64,000 bases of DNA from Diaphorobacter aerolatus (GCF_014489535.1 NZ_CP060783.1:3741501-3805500); one strand, 5' to 3'; shown: positions 48,389-58,701, numbered from the stretch's first letter. Made by a program: numbers and translations. Notes: generated from the sequence alone by a model not told the origin.

Positions 48389-48812
48389 GACTGAGTCACA
48401 CCAGACGCGGGCTGGTGGCAGCCAGCCTGCTGCCGTTCCGCATCGTCCAATTCCGCGCCAGCGCGAGCCACGGCCCTTGATGGGAATGAGCAGCGAGAAA
48501 AGTCATACGGGACTTGCCATCGAGCGATCCACCAAGCAGTGAAACTGCAGGCAGTGGCCAAATTCGTTGCTGACTGGAAACGTTGGTGCGAACGTATTGT
48601 CAACAATTCTCATTTCGTTGAGTCGCGGATTCCGACGTCTTGCCCTGAAAGGGTGGTCGGTCAAGTTAGGTGGGCGCGTTCAAGACATGTGAGTGCTTAT
48701 GAATTTTGGTTACTACCATATTCTTCCTCATAATCACTGTGTATCATCGGTAGCTGTTGTCTATTATTCTCAAATAATCCCCTCTGATACCGATTGCCTA
48801 AAGGGAATGCAC
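48389..48812. other. 424-base gap before the surface-protein gene
   Basis: The left part has ordinary GC, the right part is AT-rich and holds the probable promoter and an AAAGGGA ribosome site for the DUF11 protein. I see no gene or strong hairpin. Confidence 0.4.
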
Positions 48813-51498
48813 ATGTGGAGTTTTCAACGGAACAAGCTGGCCGCGGGCAAGCTTTCAGGGCGCCGGCCTCATATCGATATGAACATGGGTGCCATGGCGG
48901 TCAGTGCTGCCAATCGTAGTGAATTGAACCCGGGCAAAGTCTTGGCGTTGATATGTGCGTTGGCCTCCTCATCTGCGGCCTGGGCCGTGCCTGGCACACC
49001 AAGTGCGCCGCAAGTGGTGTTTCAGGAAGATTTCGACAATACGGGCATTGTCCAACCCACACTCGGCCCCAATGGCACGAGCGGAACCGATCCTGCGCAA
49101 GCGACGATGCTTCACACCTATGTGAGCGCTGCCCAGGACATCAATGGTGCCTTGGGGCAGACTTACATCGCCTCAGGCGTCTATTCTGGCGATGTCAACG
49201 TACCATTTTGGGAAAATGCGCAGTGGTGCAATGGCATATGGATGAAAGGCGACGTAGCCGGCAGCCAACCTTATCCCACCGCTGAGCTTCCTGCCCCTAC
49301 GTGCGTGGAGTGGCGGGCGCAAATGGCAATGAGCCCAAATACTGCAGCGGCAACGGATACGCGAGCCCCCAGGATTCGTGGAAATGGTTGCAAGTGCTCT
49401 CGAACGTGCTCGGTCAGGTGACCAAATCGACGTCCGGGCCGGCGGATGCGAGCGCCACGGGCAATCACGCGATCGCCGCCTTCACCAATTTGCCTCTCAA
49501 TCGCGCCGCCGCTGCCGGGACACCGGCCAACGTGGTGATTGAAACGGTCAAACCCATTCCAGTTCGCAGTGGCGGCCGCTTCGTCACTTTTTCTGTGGCC
49601 ACAGCTGCAATGGGCTGCGCCGGTCCTACGAAGGATCCAAAGGTCTACAACCCGCAGTTCAATTTCAACTTGATCGACTTGACTAACAGCAACGTCGTTG
49701 AATTGACGCCTGTTGCGGTAGATCCTTGTACCCAGGGCGCGCTTTATGATGGGGCGCAGTTGCCTGCGCCAGCGAGTTCATATGGCGGCAACAAACCTGG
49801 CGTTTACGCAGGTCAGATCTTCGGCTCGAAGACGTACAAACTGGCTGGCAACTCGGTCAAGCTGCAGGTCACCAGTGAAAATTCCAATGGCGACAGCAAC
49901 GACGCCGCATTCGACAACCTGCTGCTGATTGACGTAACGCCGCAACTGGATAAGTCGTTTGCGCCGGCGGCCATTTCACGCGGACAGAACGCGACCTTGA
50001 CGTTCACCATCACCAATTCGAGCAGCCAGATCGGTTGTACCGGTGCCACTTGCCCGCTGCTGGAAGCCAGCGGCTGGGAGTTCTCCGACACCTTGCCTGC
50101 CGGACTGGTTTTTGCAAGTCCAGCCAATGCGCAAACCTCGTGCGGGCAGGAACGTCGGTGGGCACTAGTGGCACCAATGTTCTGAACGTCACCAATGGCC
50201 TGATCGGCGCCGGTGTTGCGTCGTGCACCGTAACGGTCGGTGTGGCGCTCGATCCTGCGGTCGCTATTCCAGCGGGAGGTCTCGATCTGACCAATGGTCC
50301 CGCCGTGCCGGGCGGCCCGACCACGGGGCCCGGCGTCATAACCACTCTTTATCTGAATTCCCCCAGCTCAGCCACCATCAAGGCATTGCCCAGCGCAGAC
50401 ATGCTGGCCGTCCGGCGGCATCTCAGGTCGTGAAGGCAGGAACACCTGTGACGGTCACGACCCAATGCAGGAATGCAGGCCCCGATGTCGCTGTGCAGGC
50501 CACGTGTCTGGTGAGCGGTATCCCGCCGGACGCTGGAAGCATCATGCAATCGTGCGTGCCGGCCTCTGGTTCGGCGAGCCTGAACCCTGGCGAAGCCATT
50601 GTCTGCACGACCACCTTCACGCCCCAAACCCGGGCACCGTTTCGTTGCTCACCGTCGCCGGGTCGACTTCGACTGATCCTGTGCCCGCGAACAACGAGGC
50701 GCCCAGTCCGGTGAATGTGGTGGTATTGGCCGCGGATATGCAGGCCACATCTGCGGTCACGCAGACCGTGAAGGTCGGCACGCCGGTTACCGTCTCTACG
50801 CAATGCGTGAACTTGGGGCCCGATGATGCGGCCGCTGCCACTTGCCGGGTGGACGGTGTTCCTGCCGACGCCACGGCTGTTTCTCAGTCCTGCGTACCCG
50901 CATCGGGATCGACCGGCCTGAAAACAGGCGCAGCCATTACCTGCACGACGACCTTCACGCCCGCCAAGGCAGAGACGGTCACACTGACAACGGTTGCAGG
51001 TTCCAGCACGCCGGATCTGGTGACTTCGAACAACCAGGCCCGAGCGTTGTTGTCGCAGCGACCACGTTGGCCGACATGCAGGCCACGGGCCCGGTCTCGG
51101 TGCCCATCGTTGCAGGCACTCCCGTGTCGGTGACTACGACCTGTACAAATGCAGGTCCTGATGCAGCAGCCACAGCGGCCTGTACCGTGACGGGCGCGCC
51201 TGCCGGTGCCACGACCGTCTGCACTCCGCAACCCCCGGTGACCAGTTTGGCTCGAGGTGCGTCGATCAGTTGCGTGACCAGTTTCACGCCGGACTCGGCC
51301 ACTTCGGTGACACTCACGACCACCGCATCAAGCACAACGCCCGACAGCAACATGGCGAACAACACGGCAGTGACAACTCTCGGTGTTGGCACTGGTGTCG
51401 CCGCCGTTCCTACGCTGAGTCAATGGGCTCTGATGCTTCTGTCTGTCTTGCTGGCAGGGTTTGCAGCGATGAGAATGCGCCGCGTCCATATGAATTGA
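48813..51498 (+). CDS. DUF11-repeat surface protein with IPTL-CTERM sorting signal (five frameshifts)
   Basis: The protein has a signal-like segment (VLALICALASSSAAWAVP), a ~250-residue N-terminal domain, a DUF11 domain (VTPQLDKSFAPAAISRGQNA), and three or four ~95-residue repeats with TPVTVTTQC...GPD and AITCTTTFTPAKAETVTL blocks. It ends in VPTLSQWALMLLSVLLAGFA plus a basic tail, the IPTL-CTERM signal read by a dedicated exosortase-like protease. The frames change five times (49315, 50144, 50412, 50622, 51039), each cured by adding one base in a G or C run, giving 896 residues. The even repeat spacing makes this one gene, not fragments. A surface or adhesive role is likely. Confidence 0.8.
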
Positions 51499-51590
51499 CT
51501 CGTGGCGATATAGGGGGAATCGGCTTGCACGAGAGTGTCAGCCGGCTCCCCCCAACTGACTGACCGGCATGCGTCGCGAGTAGCGCAAGC

Positions 51591-51911
51591 TCAGGTTTTC
51601 GGAAAAGCCTTATCCGGTGGTTGCGCAAACGTGATGGTATTGCCGTCAGGATCGGTGAGCCGCGCAATCTTTCCGAAATCACCACGTTGCGCCTCGCCCA
51701 GATCGATCTGCTGGCTGCTCAGCGAGGCCCTGACGGTTTCAATGTCGGGCACGACGATTGTCATCATGCTGTTGCCAGCTCGGGACGCATCTTCCACCAA
51801 CTGGATTCCCGCGATCCCGATTCCGCTCCATTCAACCAACATGTCCATGGATCGAACGTCGGGCGGTCGCTTGAAGTGAAATTCAGTGTAATAAGGCCTT
51901 GTCCGCGCCAC
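51591..51911 (-). CDS. VOC-family protein, N-terminally short
   Basis: This 106-residue glyoxalase/bleomycin-resistance fold protein keeps a strong second half (VVPDIETVRASLSSQQIDLG, then FGKIARLTDPDGNTITFAQP with the metal-site Glu replaced by Thr-Ile-Thr context). The first beta-alpha-beta unit usual for VOC modules (about 40 residues) is missing, and no suitable frame precedes the GTG start. It could be a truncated relic or a minimal domain. Confidence 0.7.
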   Translation of the reverse strand: MARTRPYYTEFHFKRPPDVRSMDMLVEWSGIGIAGIQLVEDASRAGNSMMTIVVPDIETVRASLSSQQIDLGEAQRGDFGKIARLTDPDGNTITFAQPPDKAFPKT

Positions 51912-51941
51912 AACGGGGCCGGAAGGCGCGCCGCTCAGGTG

Positions 51942-53014
51942 TTACAGGCTGAGTTCGATCATTCGTCCGTCTGCGGCGCGCACACTCATCAGCTCCTTGA
52001 ATGCAGCCGCCTGCACGATGGGTGGCAAGGCGACGAAGCCGGTGTTGCGTACGATGACGTCGCCCTTTTTCAGCGCCCAATAAAGAAACTGCACGGTAGC
52101 CGTTCCTTGCTGAGACTCCTTGGGATTGGCGGCGACCAGCACATAGGTCAACTCTGAAAGCGGCCAGGTCCTCGCACCCGGTGCGTTGAGTATGGGGTTG
52201 CGCAGATTGGCGCGCAAATCGGCCCCGCGTACGGCAGCCAGAATGCTTTCTTCGGACACGGTGACCCATTGCCCATCGCGATTCTGTAGAGTGACCGCAT
52301 TGAGTCGCTGCGACTGCACCCGGTCATAGGAGACATAGCCCACGGAGCCGGGCTGGGCGAGCAGGTTGCTCACCACCTCGTCCGTGCCGTTCACCGAAAT
52401 GACGGCACCCGTCCATTGAGCCGTCTTGCCAATCTGCGCTTTCCAACGGACATCGCTCTCGACCAGATAGCGGATGAAGGTTTCGGTGGAACCCGAGGCA
52501 TCGCGCCGTACCACGCGCGCGATGGACAGCGAGGGCAGCTTGAGTCCCGGATTCAGTGCCGCGATCCGCGTGTCGCTCCAATTCTGTATCTCTCCCAGGA
52601 AAATGGCCGAGAGCGTGGCCGCATTCAGGCGCAGCGCACCGGCAGCAACGCCGGGCAAATTCACTACGGGGACCAGCGCACCCACCACCGTCGGCACTTG
52701 AATCAGCCGGTCTGCCGCAAGCGCTTGCGCCGTCAGCGGATTGTCGGTGGCACCAAAGTCCACACTGCGCGCGCGAACCTTCGCGACGCCGTCCCCGAGC
52801 CCGAGGGTTGGTAGTTGACACGCGCGCCGGTCTCCGCAGCATAAGCCGCGACCCAGCGCTGATAGATCTGCGCCGGAAACGTGGCGCCTGCGCCATTGAC
52901 ATCGACAGCGCGAGACTTGTTGGGCGACGTTTGCGCCCATGCCAGCGGCACGCAGCCCAGCAGCGCGGCGGAAAGGCAGCAGAGGCGGCGGCCTTGAGAA
53001 GGGAATTGAGGCAT
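51942..53014 (-). CDS. PstS-like phosphate-binding protein (frameshifted)
   Basis: This periplasmic phosphate-binding protein of ABC systems has a signal peptide (LCCLSAALLGCVPLAWAQ), the PstS opening VNGAGATFPAQIYQRWVAAY, then VDFGATDNPLTAQAL, the FLGEIQNWSD block, RRDASGSTETFIRYL and GSVGYVSYD. Phosphate ligands (Ser/Thr of GAGATFP, Asp of DFGATD, Ser/Gly of DASGST) are present. One extra base at 52793-52796 joins GSGDGVAKVRARSV and gives 357 residues. No pstCAB genes are near, so it is either an orphan or a polyphosphate/phosphate-sensing relative. Confidence 0.88.
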
Positions 53015-53742
53015 TGGATACCTTGTTTTAGTCTATCGAAAGACACAGGTTCATTTGGTTTGCCTACATCATCGAACGTAAGAACGCGTTACACAAGTAA
53101 AGTCAGGCCCCAATAACGACAGATTTTCACGCCGACATTTCGGAATATCCCGCACGAATCCCTTGTAGGGCGCGGGTTTGCGAGGTTCCGAGGGTTCAAT
53201 CAACCGGGATGTGGCTACCGTCAACATTTGCAAATTGTGAGCAGACCACGCGAGCACACGAGATTGCGACACAACCACCGGTGAGAGTTCTGCTTTCAAA
53301 GCGAGGGCGGCTTCCGAGCCTGCGTCTTGGCCTCGATTCGGCGAAGGGCGTCGTCCTATGCGCAGCGCTCGACGATGGCTACGCCGGTTCGACCCTGGCA
53401 GTTTTTGCCGTAGTAATCGATTATTTTGAATACCTTAGTGTGACAAAAATATTACTTGGCCGAAATATCACATTTGGTCTGTAGCAGCAGCGTGAAACAT
53501 ACCGCTGTGCAGAATGTTTAAAAAATTATTTCTGGATCGAATGCTCGTATGCCCCTATTTTGTTTGAAAGACCGAGAGTTTTAATCAGGCATGTAGTATG
53601 TTTTCGAGATGAAATCTATTACAAAATAAACCTTTATTTATTTTGCAAATCATAGGAGCATATGTCGTCGCCTGTGAGTGGACGCAAAGTCCGGTTGGGG
53701 CGACTAATTAATTAATTAAGTTAAGAAGTAGGGGTGAATTTA
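53015..53742. other. 728-base gap, AT-rich toward the PRC-barrel gene
   Basis: No plausible gene on either strand; a 91-codon frame (53209-53484) lacks family features. From about 53430 onward the base composition is strongly AT-rich, with ATTAATTAATTAAG just before an AGTAGGGG ribosome site. Promoters for both neighbours must lie here. Confidence 0.45.
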
Positions 53743-54153
53743 ATGAAAAAAGTTTTTTATATTGCGGCGCTGGCAATTTGCTCCAGCGTCCTTCTGTCGC
53801 CGACCATGGCATCTGCTCAAGCCGCAGGAGGCTCCGTCATCGGCGTTTCCACGGAGGTCATGGCGGACGTCATTGCGGGCTGGAGCGCGAAACGAAGCAT
53901 TCTAGGAAAGAATGTTTACAACGATGACGCCAAACCTGCTGTCGTGGGCGAAGTGGTGGACATAATCATCTCTCCCAAAGGCTCGGTTTCTTACGCCATT
54001 GTCAATGCCAGCAAGTTTCTTGGGCTTTCCAATCACCGCGTTGCCATTCCTGTCGAACAATTTAAATTTGACAGCAATCGCATCATATTGTCCGGTGCAA
54101 CCAAGGACGCTTTGCGTGCGCTTCCCGTATTCCAGTACGCGGAAAAGAAATAA
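53743..54153 (+). CDS. Exported PRC-barrel domain protein
   Basis: This is a 136-residue protein with a clear signal peptide (VFYIAALAICSSVLLSPTMASA) and a single PRC-barrel (ILGKNVYNDDAKPAVVGEVVDIIISPKG, VAIPVEQFKFDSNRIIL). PRC-barrels bind proteins or RNA; exported ones are common in stress-induced loci. The ATG at 53743 follows AGTAGGGG at good distance; a GTG at 53734 is the alternative. It precedes the DUF1269 gene by 40 bases, so the two likely form an operon. Confidence 0.85.
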   Translation: MKKVFYIAALAICSSVLLSPTMASAQAAGGSVIGVSTEVMADVIAGWSAKRSILGKNVYNDDAKPAVVGEVVDIIISPKGSVSYAIVNASKFLGLSNHRVAIPVEQFKFDSNRIILSGATKDALRALPVFQYAEKK

Positions 54154-54193
54154 CTGGTCGATTGCTATTTTCTGAATCAGGAGTGCAACCAAC

Positions 54194-54796
54194 ATGGCTG
54201 ACAACATTGCAATCGTTACCTGGAATAATTCCAGTAAGGCGTACAAGGCATTGACCGACCTGCGTAATGGCAGTTGGGATTTCGACGTTGCGCAGGCCGC
54301 GATCCTGGAACGCAACGTCAATGGCAGCATTGATGTCAAAGACGCGGATAACGCTGTCATCGGTATGGGGGCGCTTGGCGGCGGCTTGCTCGGCATGCTC
54401 GTTGGCGTTCTGGGTGGTCCAATTGGCGTTTTGCTGGGCTGGAGTAGTGGTGCGTTGTTCGGCTCTTTGGCCGATGCTGACGTGGCCGACGACAGTGGGT
54501 CCATTCTTGCCGCAATGAGCCGCGCAGTGCTTCCTGGCATGACTGTGCTGCTGCTTGAGGTGGGTGAAACGACGCCAGAGGCATTGGACAAATTCGTGGC
54601 CAAGGAGGGCGGTACGGTAGTGCGTCGTCCCGCCGATGACGTCCGGGCTGAAATTGCCGCAGCACAAGATGCTGCGGAGTCCGCTGCTGCCGAAGCCCGT
54701 CGAGTGATTCACGAGCAAAAGAAGCAAGCCACTAAAGACAAGATCGAGGGCAAGTGGAACAGCCTGAAAGACGAGTTCAAGAAGACCTTCTCCTGA
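54194..54796 (+). CDS. DUF1269 glycine-zipper membrane protein
   Basis: This is a 200-residue protein of the DUF1269/TM1266-like group. It has an N-terminal ferredoxin-like region (AYKALTDLRNGSWDFDVAQA), a glycine-zipper hydrophobic centre (GALGGGLLGMLVGVLGGPIG), a second alpha/beta part and a long charged C-terminal helix (about 150-200, Ala/Glu/Lys-rich). Members are often found with PRC-barrel and stress proteins and may sit in or on the membrane. No enzymatic role is known. Confidence 0.82.
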   Translation: MADNIAIVTWNNSSKAYKALTDLRNGSWDFDVAQAAILERNVNGSIDVKDADNAVIGMGALGGGLLGMLVGVLGGPIGVLLGWSSGALFGSLADADVADDSGSILAAMSRAVLPGMTVLLLEVGETTPEALDKFVAKEGGTVVRRPADDVRAEIAAAQDAAESAAAEARRVIHEQKKQATKDKIEGKWNSLKDEFKKTFS

Positions 54797-54873
54797 CAAG
54801 CGTGTACCTACTCGAGTCAATTCATTAGGGCCTCTTCATCGATACGACGTCGGTCCATTCTCGAGCAAGATAT

Positions 54874-54911
54874 CCCAGAGACCTGCCTTGGCAATCTCTG
54901 GGAATTTTTTT
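54874..54911 (+). terminator. Intrinsic terminator of the PRC/DUF1269 operon
   Basis: The stem CCCAGAGA / TCTCTGGG around a 13-base loop is followed by AATTTTTTT. It is 78 bases after the DUF1269 stop and ahead of the exporter gene. Confidence 0.85.
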
Positions 54912-55064
54912 GCAGAACGACCTGGTTCGAATGATGTATCGATAGAGTGTGCGACGATGGCCTTCGCTCGGAGATGGGCCATGCGAGATGGCGATGTACG
55001 AGTCGGCCATGTGGCTGTTCTGCATAGAGCGATCGTGCAATTTTCGAACCGTGGGAGATGTCGG

Positions 55065-56324
55065 GTGAACGACTTGAAGCAAAGGCAAGAGCAGCTCAGC
55101 ATGTTGCTTAAACTGGGGGTCGCGCAACTGGGTGCGGGGCATTTGACCAGCGCCACGGTTGCCGATGTAGAGCGCGCAGCTACGGCATGTGGGCTGGGCC
55201 AATTGACTGTATTGTCTACGGCTTCGACATTGGCGATTGAGCATGCTCCGCCCACGCAACCCGTGCTCGGTCGGGTAGCGCGGGTGACGCAAATTGACGT
55301 CATCAACTGCGAACAACTGCGCAAGCTGGCTCAGGTCAGCAGGTCAATCCGTTCCGGCCGTGTCGATGTCGGGGAGGCGGACCGGCAGATTGATGCTGCC
55401 ACCGCGTTGAGCACTCCGTGGTGGTGGTCAACGATTGGGGCAACGGCAGTGGCGTTTTTTGTCACCCTTCAAGTGGGTGTCAGCCCATTTGTTGCAATGC
55501 TTGCCGCGATTTTGCACGCCTTGGTCACCGTCTTGGGCGCGGGTGTGGCGCGACTCGATTTTCCGCGGCTATTCAAATTTGCGGTGCAGGCCTTCTTTGG
55601 AGGTGCAATCGCGTTGGTCTTTGTCAGCGCAGGAGTGTTAACGGGCAATGCTGCTGCGGCGTGTGTTGCGGTAAGTTGGGCCATGCTGGTTCCCTTGCCG
55701 TTGGTGTTGGGAATTGCCGTCGATGCTACCAGTGGCGAATACCAGTCCGCATTGGTACGCGCAGTGGGCATTGTGGTGGCAGTGGGCGGAATCGCCATTG
55801 GTGCGATGGTTGCCACGGTGCTCGCGCGCAGCCTGCCTGATATCGCGACCACCAGTGTGGATTTACCCATCGTGCCACCACTTCTGGCAGTGCTTTTTTG
55901 CACGCTGGGGGCCATGGCCAATGCGTTTGCCAACAGCGGTGGCGCGCGCCTGCTGGTGCCTGCGGCCATCGCGGGCGCCGTGACCGGACTATGCAATCAG
56001 ACGTTGCAGCATGTTGTCGGCGTGCCATCGCTCTGGGCTGGTGCGTTGTCGGCCGCGTTGTTGGGTTTTTTGGCCGTGCCGTGCGCCAAGCGGGCGGGCT
56101 ATCCCGCAGCGGTATTGGCACTGATGGGAATTACGGGTGCCTTGTTGCCTGGGTTGACCGTATATCAAGGCATTGTGAATGCAATGGATGGCAACGCCAG
56201 CCGAGGCTATTTTGAACACACCGCGTTGGTCGTCACCGGATTGGGTATTGGGTCAGCCCTTGGTTTCCTGCTGGCATCCTACACAGGCAGGCACGGCCGG
56301 TGGGCGAGGCAACCGGGCGATTGA
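55065..56324 (+). CDS. ThrE-family threonine/serine exporter
   Basis: This 419-residue inner-membrane protein fuses the ThrE N-terminal domain (LLKLGVAQLGAGHLTSATV, YGFSTA-like LTVLSTASTLAIEH) with two bundles of helices (for example VAFFVTLQVGVSPFVAMLAA and LLAVLFCTLGAMANAFANSG). ThrE in Corynebacterium exports threonine and serine; family members may also carry other small metabolites. I start at GTG 55065 because GGGAGATG precedes it; an earlier ATG at 54888 would start inside the upstream terminator region. Confidence 0.87.
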   Translation: MNDLKQRQEQLSMLLKLGVAQLGAGHLTSATVADVERAATACGLGQLTVLSTASTLAIEHAPPTQPVLGRVARVTQIDVINCEQLRKLAQVSRSIRSGRVDVGEADRQIDAATALSTPWWWSTIGATAVAFFVTLQVGVSPFVAMLAAILHALVTVLGAGVARLDFPRLFKFAVQAFFGGAIALVFVSAGVLTGNAAAACVAVSWAMLVPLPLVLGIAVDATSGEYQSALVRAVGIVVAVGGIAIGAMVATVLARSLPDIATTSVDLPIVPPLLAVLFCTLGAMANAFANSGGARLLVPAAIAGAVTGLCNQTLQHVVGVPSLWAGALSAALLGFLAVPCAKRAGYPAAVLALMGITGALLPGLTVYQGIVNAMDGNASRGYFEHTALVVTGLGIGSALGFLLASYTGRHGRWARQPGD

Positions 56325-56444
56325 GATCGGTCGACCAGTGACCGGCTGGATGGTGTGAATGCGGGACGTTCCACGCAGGGACCACCGCGACAGACTTGCC
56401 TCGCACCTATATTTCAAAAGCGAGGCTTGAAATCATCTGTAGAA

Positions 56445-56458
56445 CATCCATATGGATG
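56445..56458. promoter_or_regulatory. Perfect palindrome CATCCATATGGATG, candidate CopG operator
   Basis: A 14-base perfect palindrome ends 16 bases before the ribbon-helix-helix regulator's ATG. Such small palindromes in the leader are typical of autoregulating RHH proteins. Confidence 0.6.
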
Positions 56459-56474
56459 GTGTTAGGATGGTTTC

Positions 56475-56894
56475 ATGCCAAAAATAAGCACCTCAATCCC
56501 CAAACCCGTTCCCGAATCCGAAAAGCTCACCATCAACCTCGGTTACGTCGACCTGGGGCGCATCGATTTGCTGGTGGCTGAGGGTTTTTATTCCAACCGC
56601 AGCGATTTCATCCGCACGGCAATTCGCAATCGTCTGGATTCGCATGGCGAGGCCATCACTCAGGTGGTGGCGCGCAAGATGCTGGTCCTGGGGCTGCAAC
56701 ACCTGAGCCGCTCCGATCTGGAGGCGAGCAGGGCCGCTGGCGAACGCCTGCAGATCCGCGTGCTGGGCCTGGCCAGCATTGCCGAGGATGTAACGCCAGA
56801 GCTGGCGCTCGAGACGATTGAATCCATCACCGTGCTGGGCGCATTGCATGCCAGCAGCGCGGTGCGCGCGGCGCTTGCCGGGCGTATTCACTGA
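56475..56894 (+). CDS. Ribbon-helix-helix (CopG-family) transcriptional regulator
   Basis: This 139-residue protein opens with the RHH fold: KLTINLGYVDLGRIDLLVAE as the DNA-contacting strand, then GFYSNRSDFIRTAIRNRLD, with the conserved SRSDFIR-like turn. The C-terminal ~80 residues form an extra helical domain of unknown role, longer than for plain CopG. It is 17 bases upstream of the esterase gene and follows a palindrome, which suggests autoregulation and control of that esterase. Confidence 0.85.
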   Translation: MPKISTSIPKPVPESEKLTINLGYVDLGRIDLLVAEGFYSNRSDFIRTAIRNRLDSHGEAITQVVARKMLVLGLQHLSRSDLEASRAAGERLQIRVLGLASIAEDVTPELALETIESITVLGALHASSAVRAALAGRIH

Positions 56895-56911
56895 AGAACA
56901 GGAAACTCAGT

Positions 56912-58101
56912 ATGAAGCAAGACTTTTATCGCCTGATGCGCGACGCGACCGCCATGACGCGCAGCGGCAACCTGGCTGCGGCAACCGAGGCCATTCAGCG
57001 CGCATTGGCGGGTGGGATGGCTGACGCTGGTTCCAACGCTCGCACGCCGGCACCCGGGCACGCTGCGAACCCTGTGAATCCTGCAAACGCGGGCATCGTC
57101 TTGGACGGGCTGACGCGCATCGTGCCGGACGACGAGGCGTGCGTACCCGCGACTCCGGTCGATGCATCTGCGCGGGATTGGGCTGCTGGTAGTGTCGTGG
57201 ACAGGACGACACCTGCCGCAACGCCCGCGCCAAAAGCCGTGTCGGAACCCCGGCCGGAGCGCTGGATCGATGGCAGTTTTAGCCATCGGGGCCGCAGCGT
57301 GTCGTACAAACTGTTTGTCCCCGCAACCGTTGCTGGTGGCGGCTCGCGGGAGGGCCGGCCGCTTGTGGTGATGTTGCATGGCTGTACCCAAAACGCTGCC
57401 GATTTTGCGACCGGCACTCAGATGAATGCCTTGGCCAGAGCGCAAGACGCAATGGTGCTGTACCCCGAGCAAAACCAGAAGTACAACCCCAGCGCTGCTG
57501 GAACTGGTTCAAACCCCAGCACCAGCAGCGCGACCGGGGCGAGCCGGCGCTTCTGGTGGCGTTGACGAAATCCATTGTGAGCGACTACGACGCCGATCCC
57601 TCGCGTGTCTACGTGGCAGGCCTGTCCGCCGGCGGTGCGATGGCCGATGTGTTGGGGCATTGCTACCCCGATGTTTTCGCTGCAGTGGGCGTGCATTCTG
57701 GTGTGCCTGCCGGTGCGGCGACCGATGTGGTCTCGGCGCTGGCGGCAATGCGCTCCGGCCCAGCGGGCCATCAGTCATCGGGCCCGCGTCCGGTGGCGCC
57801 CACCATCGTGTTTCATGGCGACGCAGACAAGACGGTCCACGAGCGCAACGGTGCGGCCATAGTGGCTGCCGCTCACTCGAAGTCCACCACGGGCGATACC
57901 ACCTCGGTGGCCGGGCAGCACGCCACGCGCACCGTGTACGCAGAGTCTGGAAAGAAAAGCACAGCAGAATATTGGCAATTGCACGGTGTGGGTCACGCCT
58001 GGTCGGGCGGCAGCGCTCAAGGTAGCTACACCCATCCCGGCGGAGTGGATGCGAGCGCGGAAATGCTGCGATTTTTTATGCAGCATCGTACTGAGCCATA
58101 A
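56912..58101 (+). CDS. PHB-depolymerase-family esterase, LpqC-like (frameshifted)
   Basis: The catalytic part holds PLVVMLHGCTQNAADFATGT (oxyanion), the lipase box GLSAGGAMADVLGH with the nucleophile Ser, the Asp in VFHGDADKTVHERN and the His in GVGHAWSGGS. An unusual ~120-residue N-terminal region (helix MKQDFYRLMRDATAMTRS, then a Pro/Ala-rich linker) precedes it, with no signal peptide, so it is likely intracellular. One extra C at 57487-57490 restores YNPQRCWNWFKPQHQQR, the family's CWNWF block, for 396 residues. The family cleaves short polyhydroxyalkanoates or other esters. Confidence 0.85.
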
Positions 58102-58118
58102 GGGCTTGGCAAATCGGC

Positions 58119-58562
58119 TTACTGCTCCAAAAGGTACTCCACCGTCGGTGCTCCATCTAAGTGCTGTTCAATCGCTCGCCATTCGCCACTGTCTTGCAGA
58201 GCGCGCACATGTGCAGCGTGTCGCGCGGCACTTTCCCATTGTTCAACCAGGACGTAGCGCAGCGGTTGTCCTTCGCTGATGAACACGCTTGCTTCAAGGC
58301 ACCCGGGAACTTGCGGCAGATTCAGTTTGACTGATTGCATCAACTTCGCAAAAGCCTCCCGGCTTTCAGTGCGGACCTGAAACTGCACCAGCACGGTGGT
58401 CGCCGAGTGGGCTCGCTTCGCGTCTTGCGATACGACGAATTGCGGTGATGCCGCAGGCATCCATTGAACGAGGGAAGCAAGAGAAATTTTCAACACGGGT
58501 GACTCCAGATCGGTTGGCAAAACGATGTAGCGTTTGGTGGCGCAAGTCAGACCAAACGTCAT
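58119..58562 (-). CDS. Antibiotic-biosynthesis-monooxygenase-domain protein (putative quinol monooxygenase)
   Basis: The last ~95 residues form an ABM dimeric alpha/beta-barrel: TTVLVQFQVRTESREAFAKL, VPGCLEASVFISEGQPLRYV and LVEQWESAARHAAHVRAL. Members such as YgiN oxidise quinols or simply bind aromatic ligands. About 40 residues before the domain show no homology, so the start is uncertain; ATG 58562 is my choice and the conserved part begins about 58410. It is followed by no other gene on this strand and lies downstream of the AraC gene, possibly in one transcript. Confidence 0.75.
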   Translation of the reverse strand: MTFGLTCATKRYIVLPTDLESPVLKISLASLVQWMPAASPQFVVSQDAKRAHSATTVLVQFQVRTESREAFAKLMQSVKLNLPQVPGCLEASVFISEGQPLRYVLVEQWESAARHAAHVRALQDSGEWRAIEQHLDGAPTVEYLLEQ

Positions 58563-58701
58563 GCCAACGATTGTTGCCCTTCGGCATTCAAGGCTGTAGC
58601 GGAAATTCGGCAAATGTGCCGGGAATCGGGCAGGTTTGCGATTTCGTTGAAACAACCACGCACGAATGGGTCGCGAAGCATGCCGCCACATGGAGCCGTT
58701 T

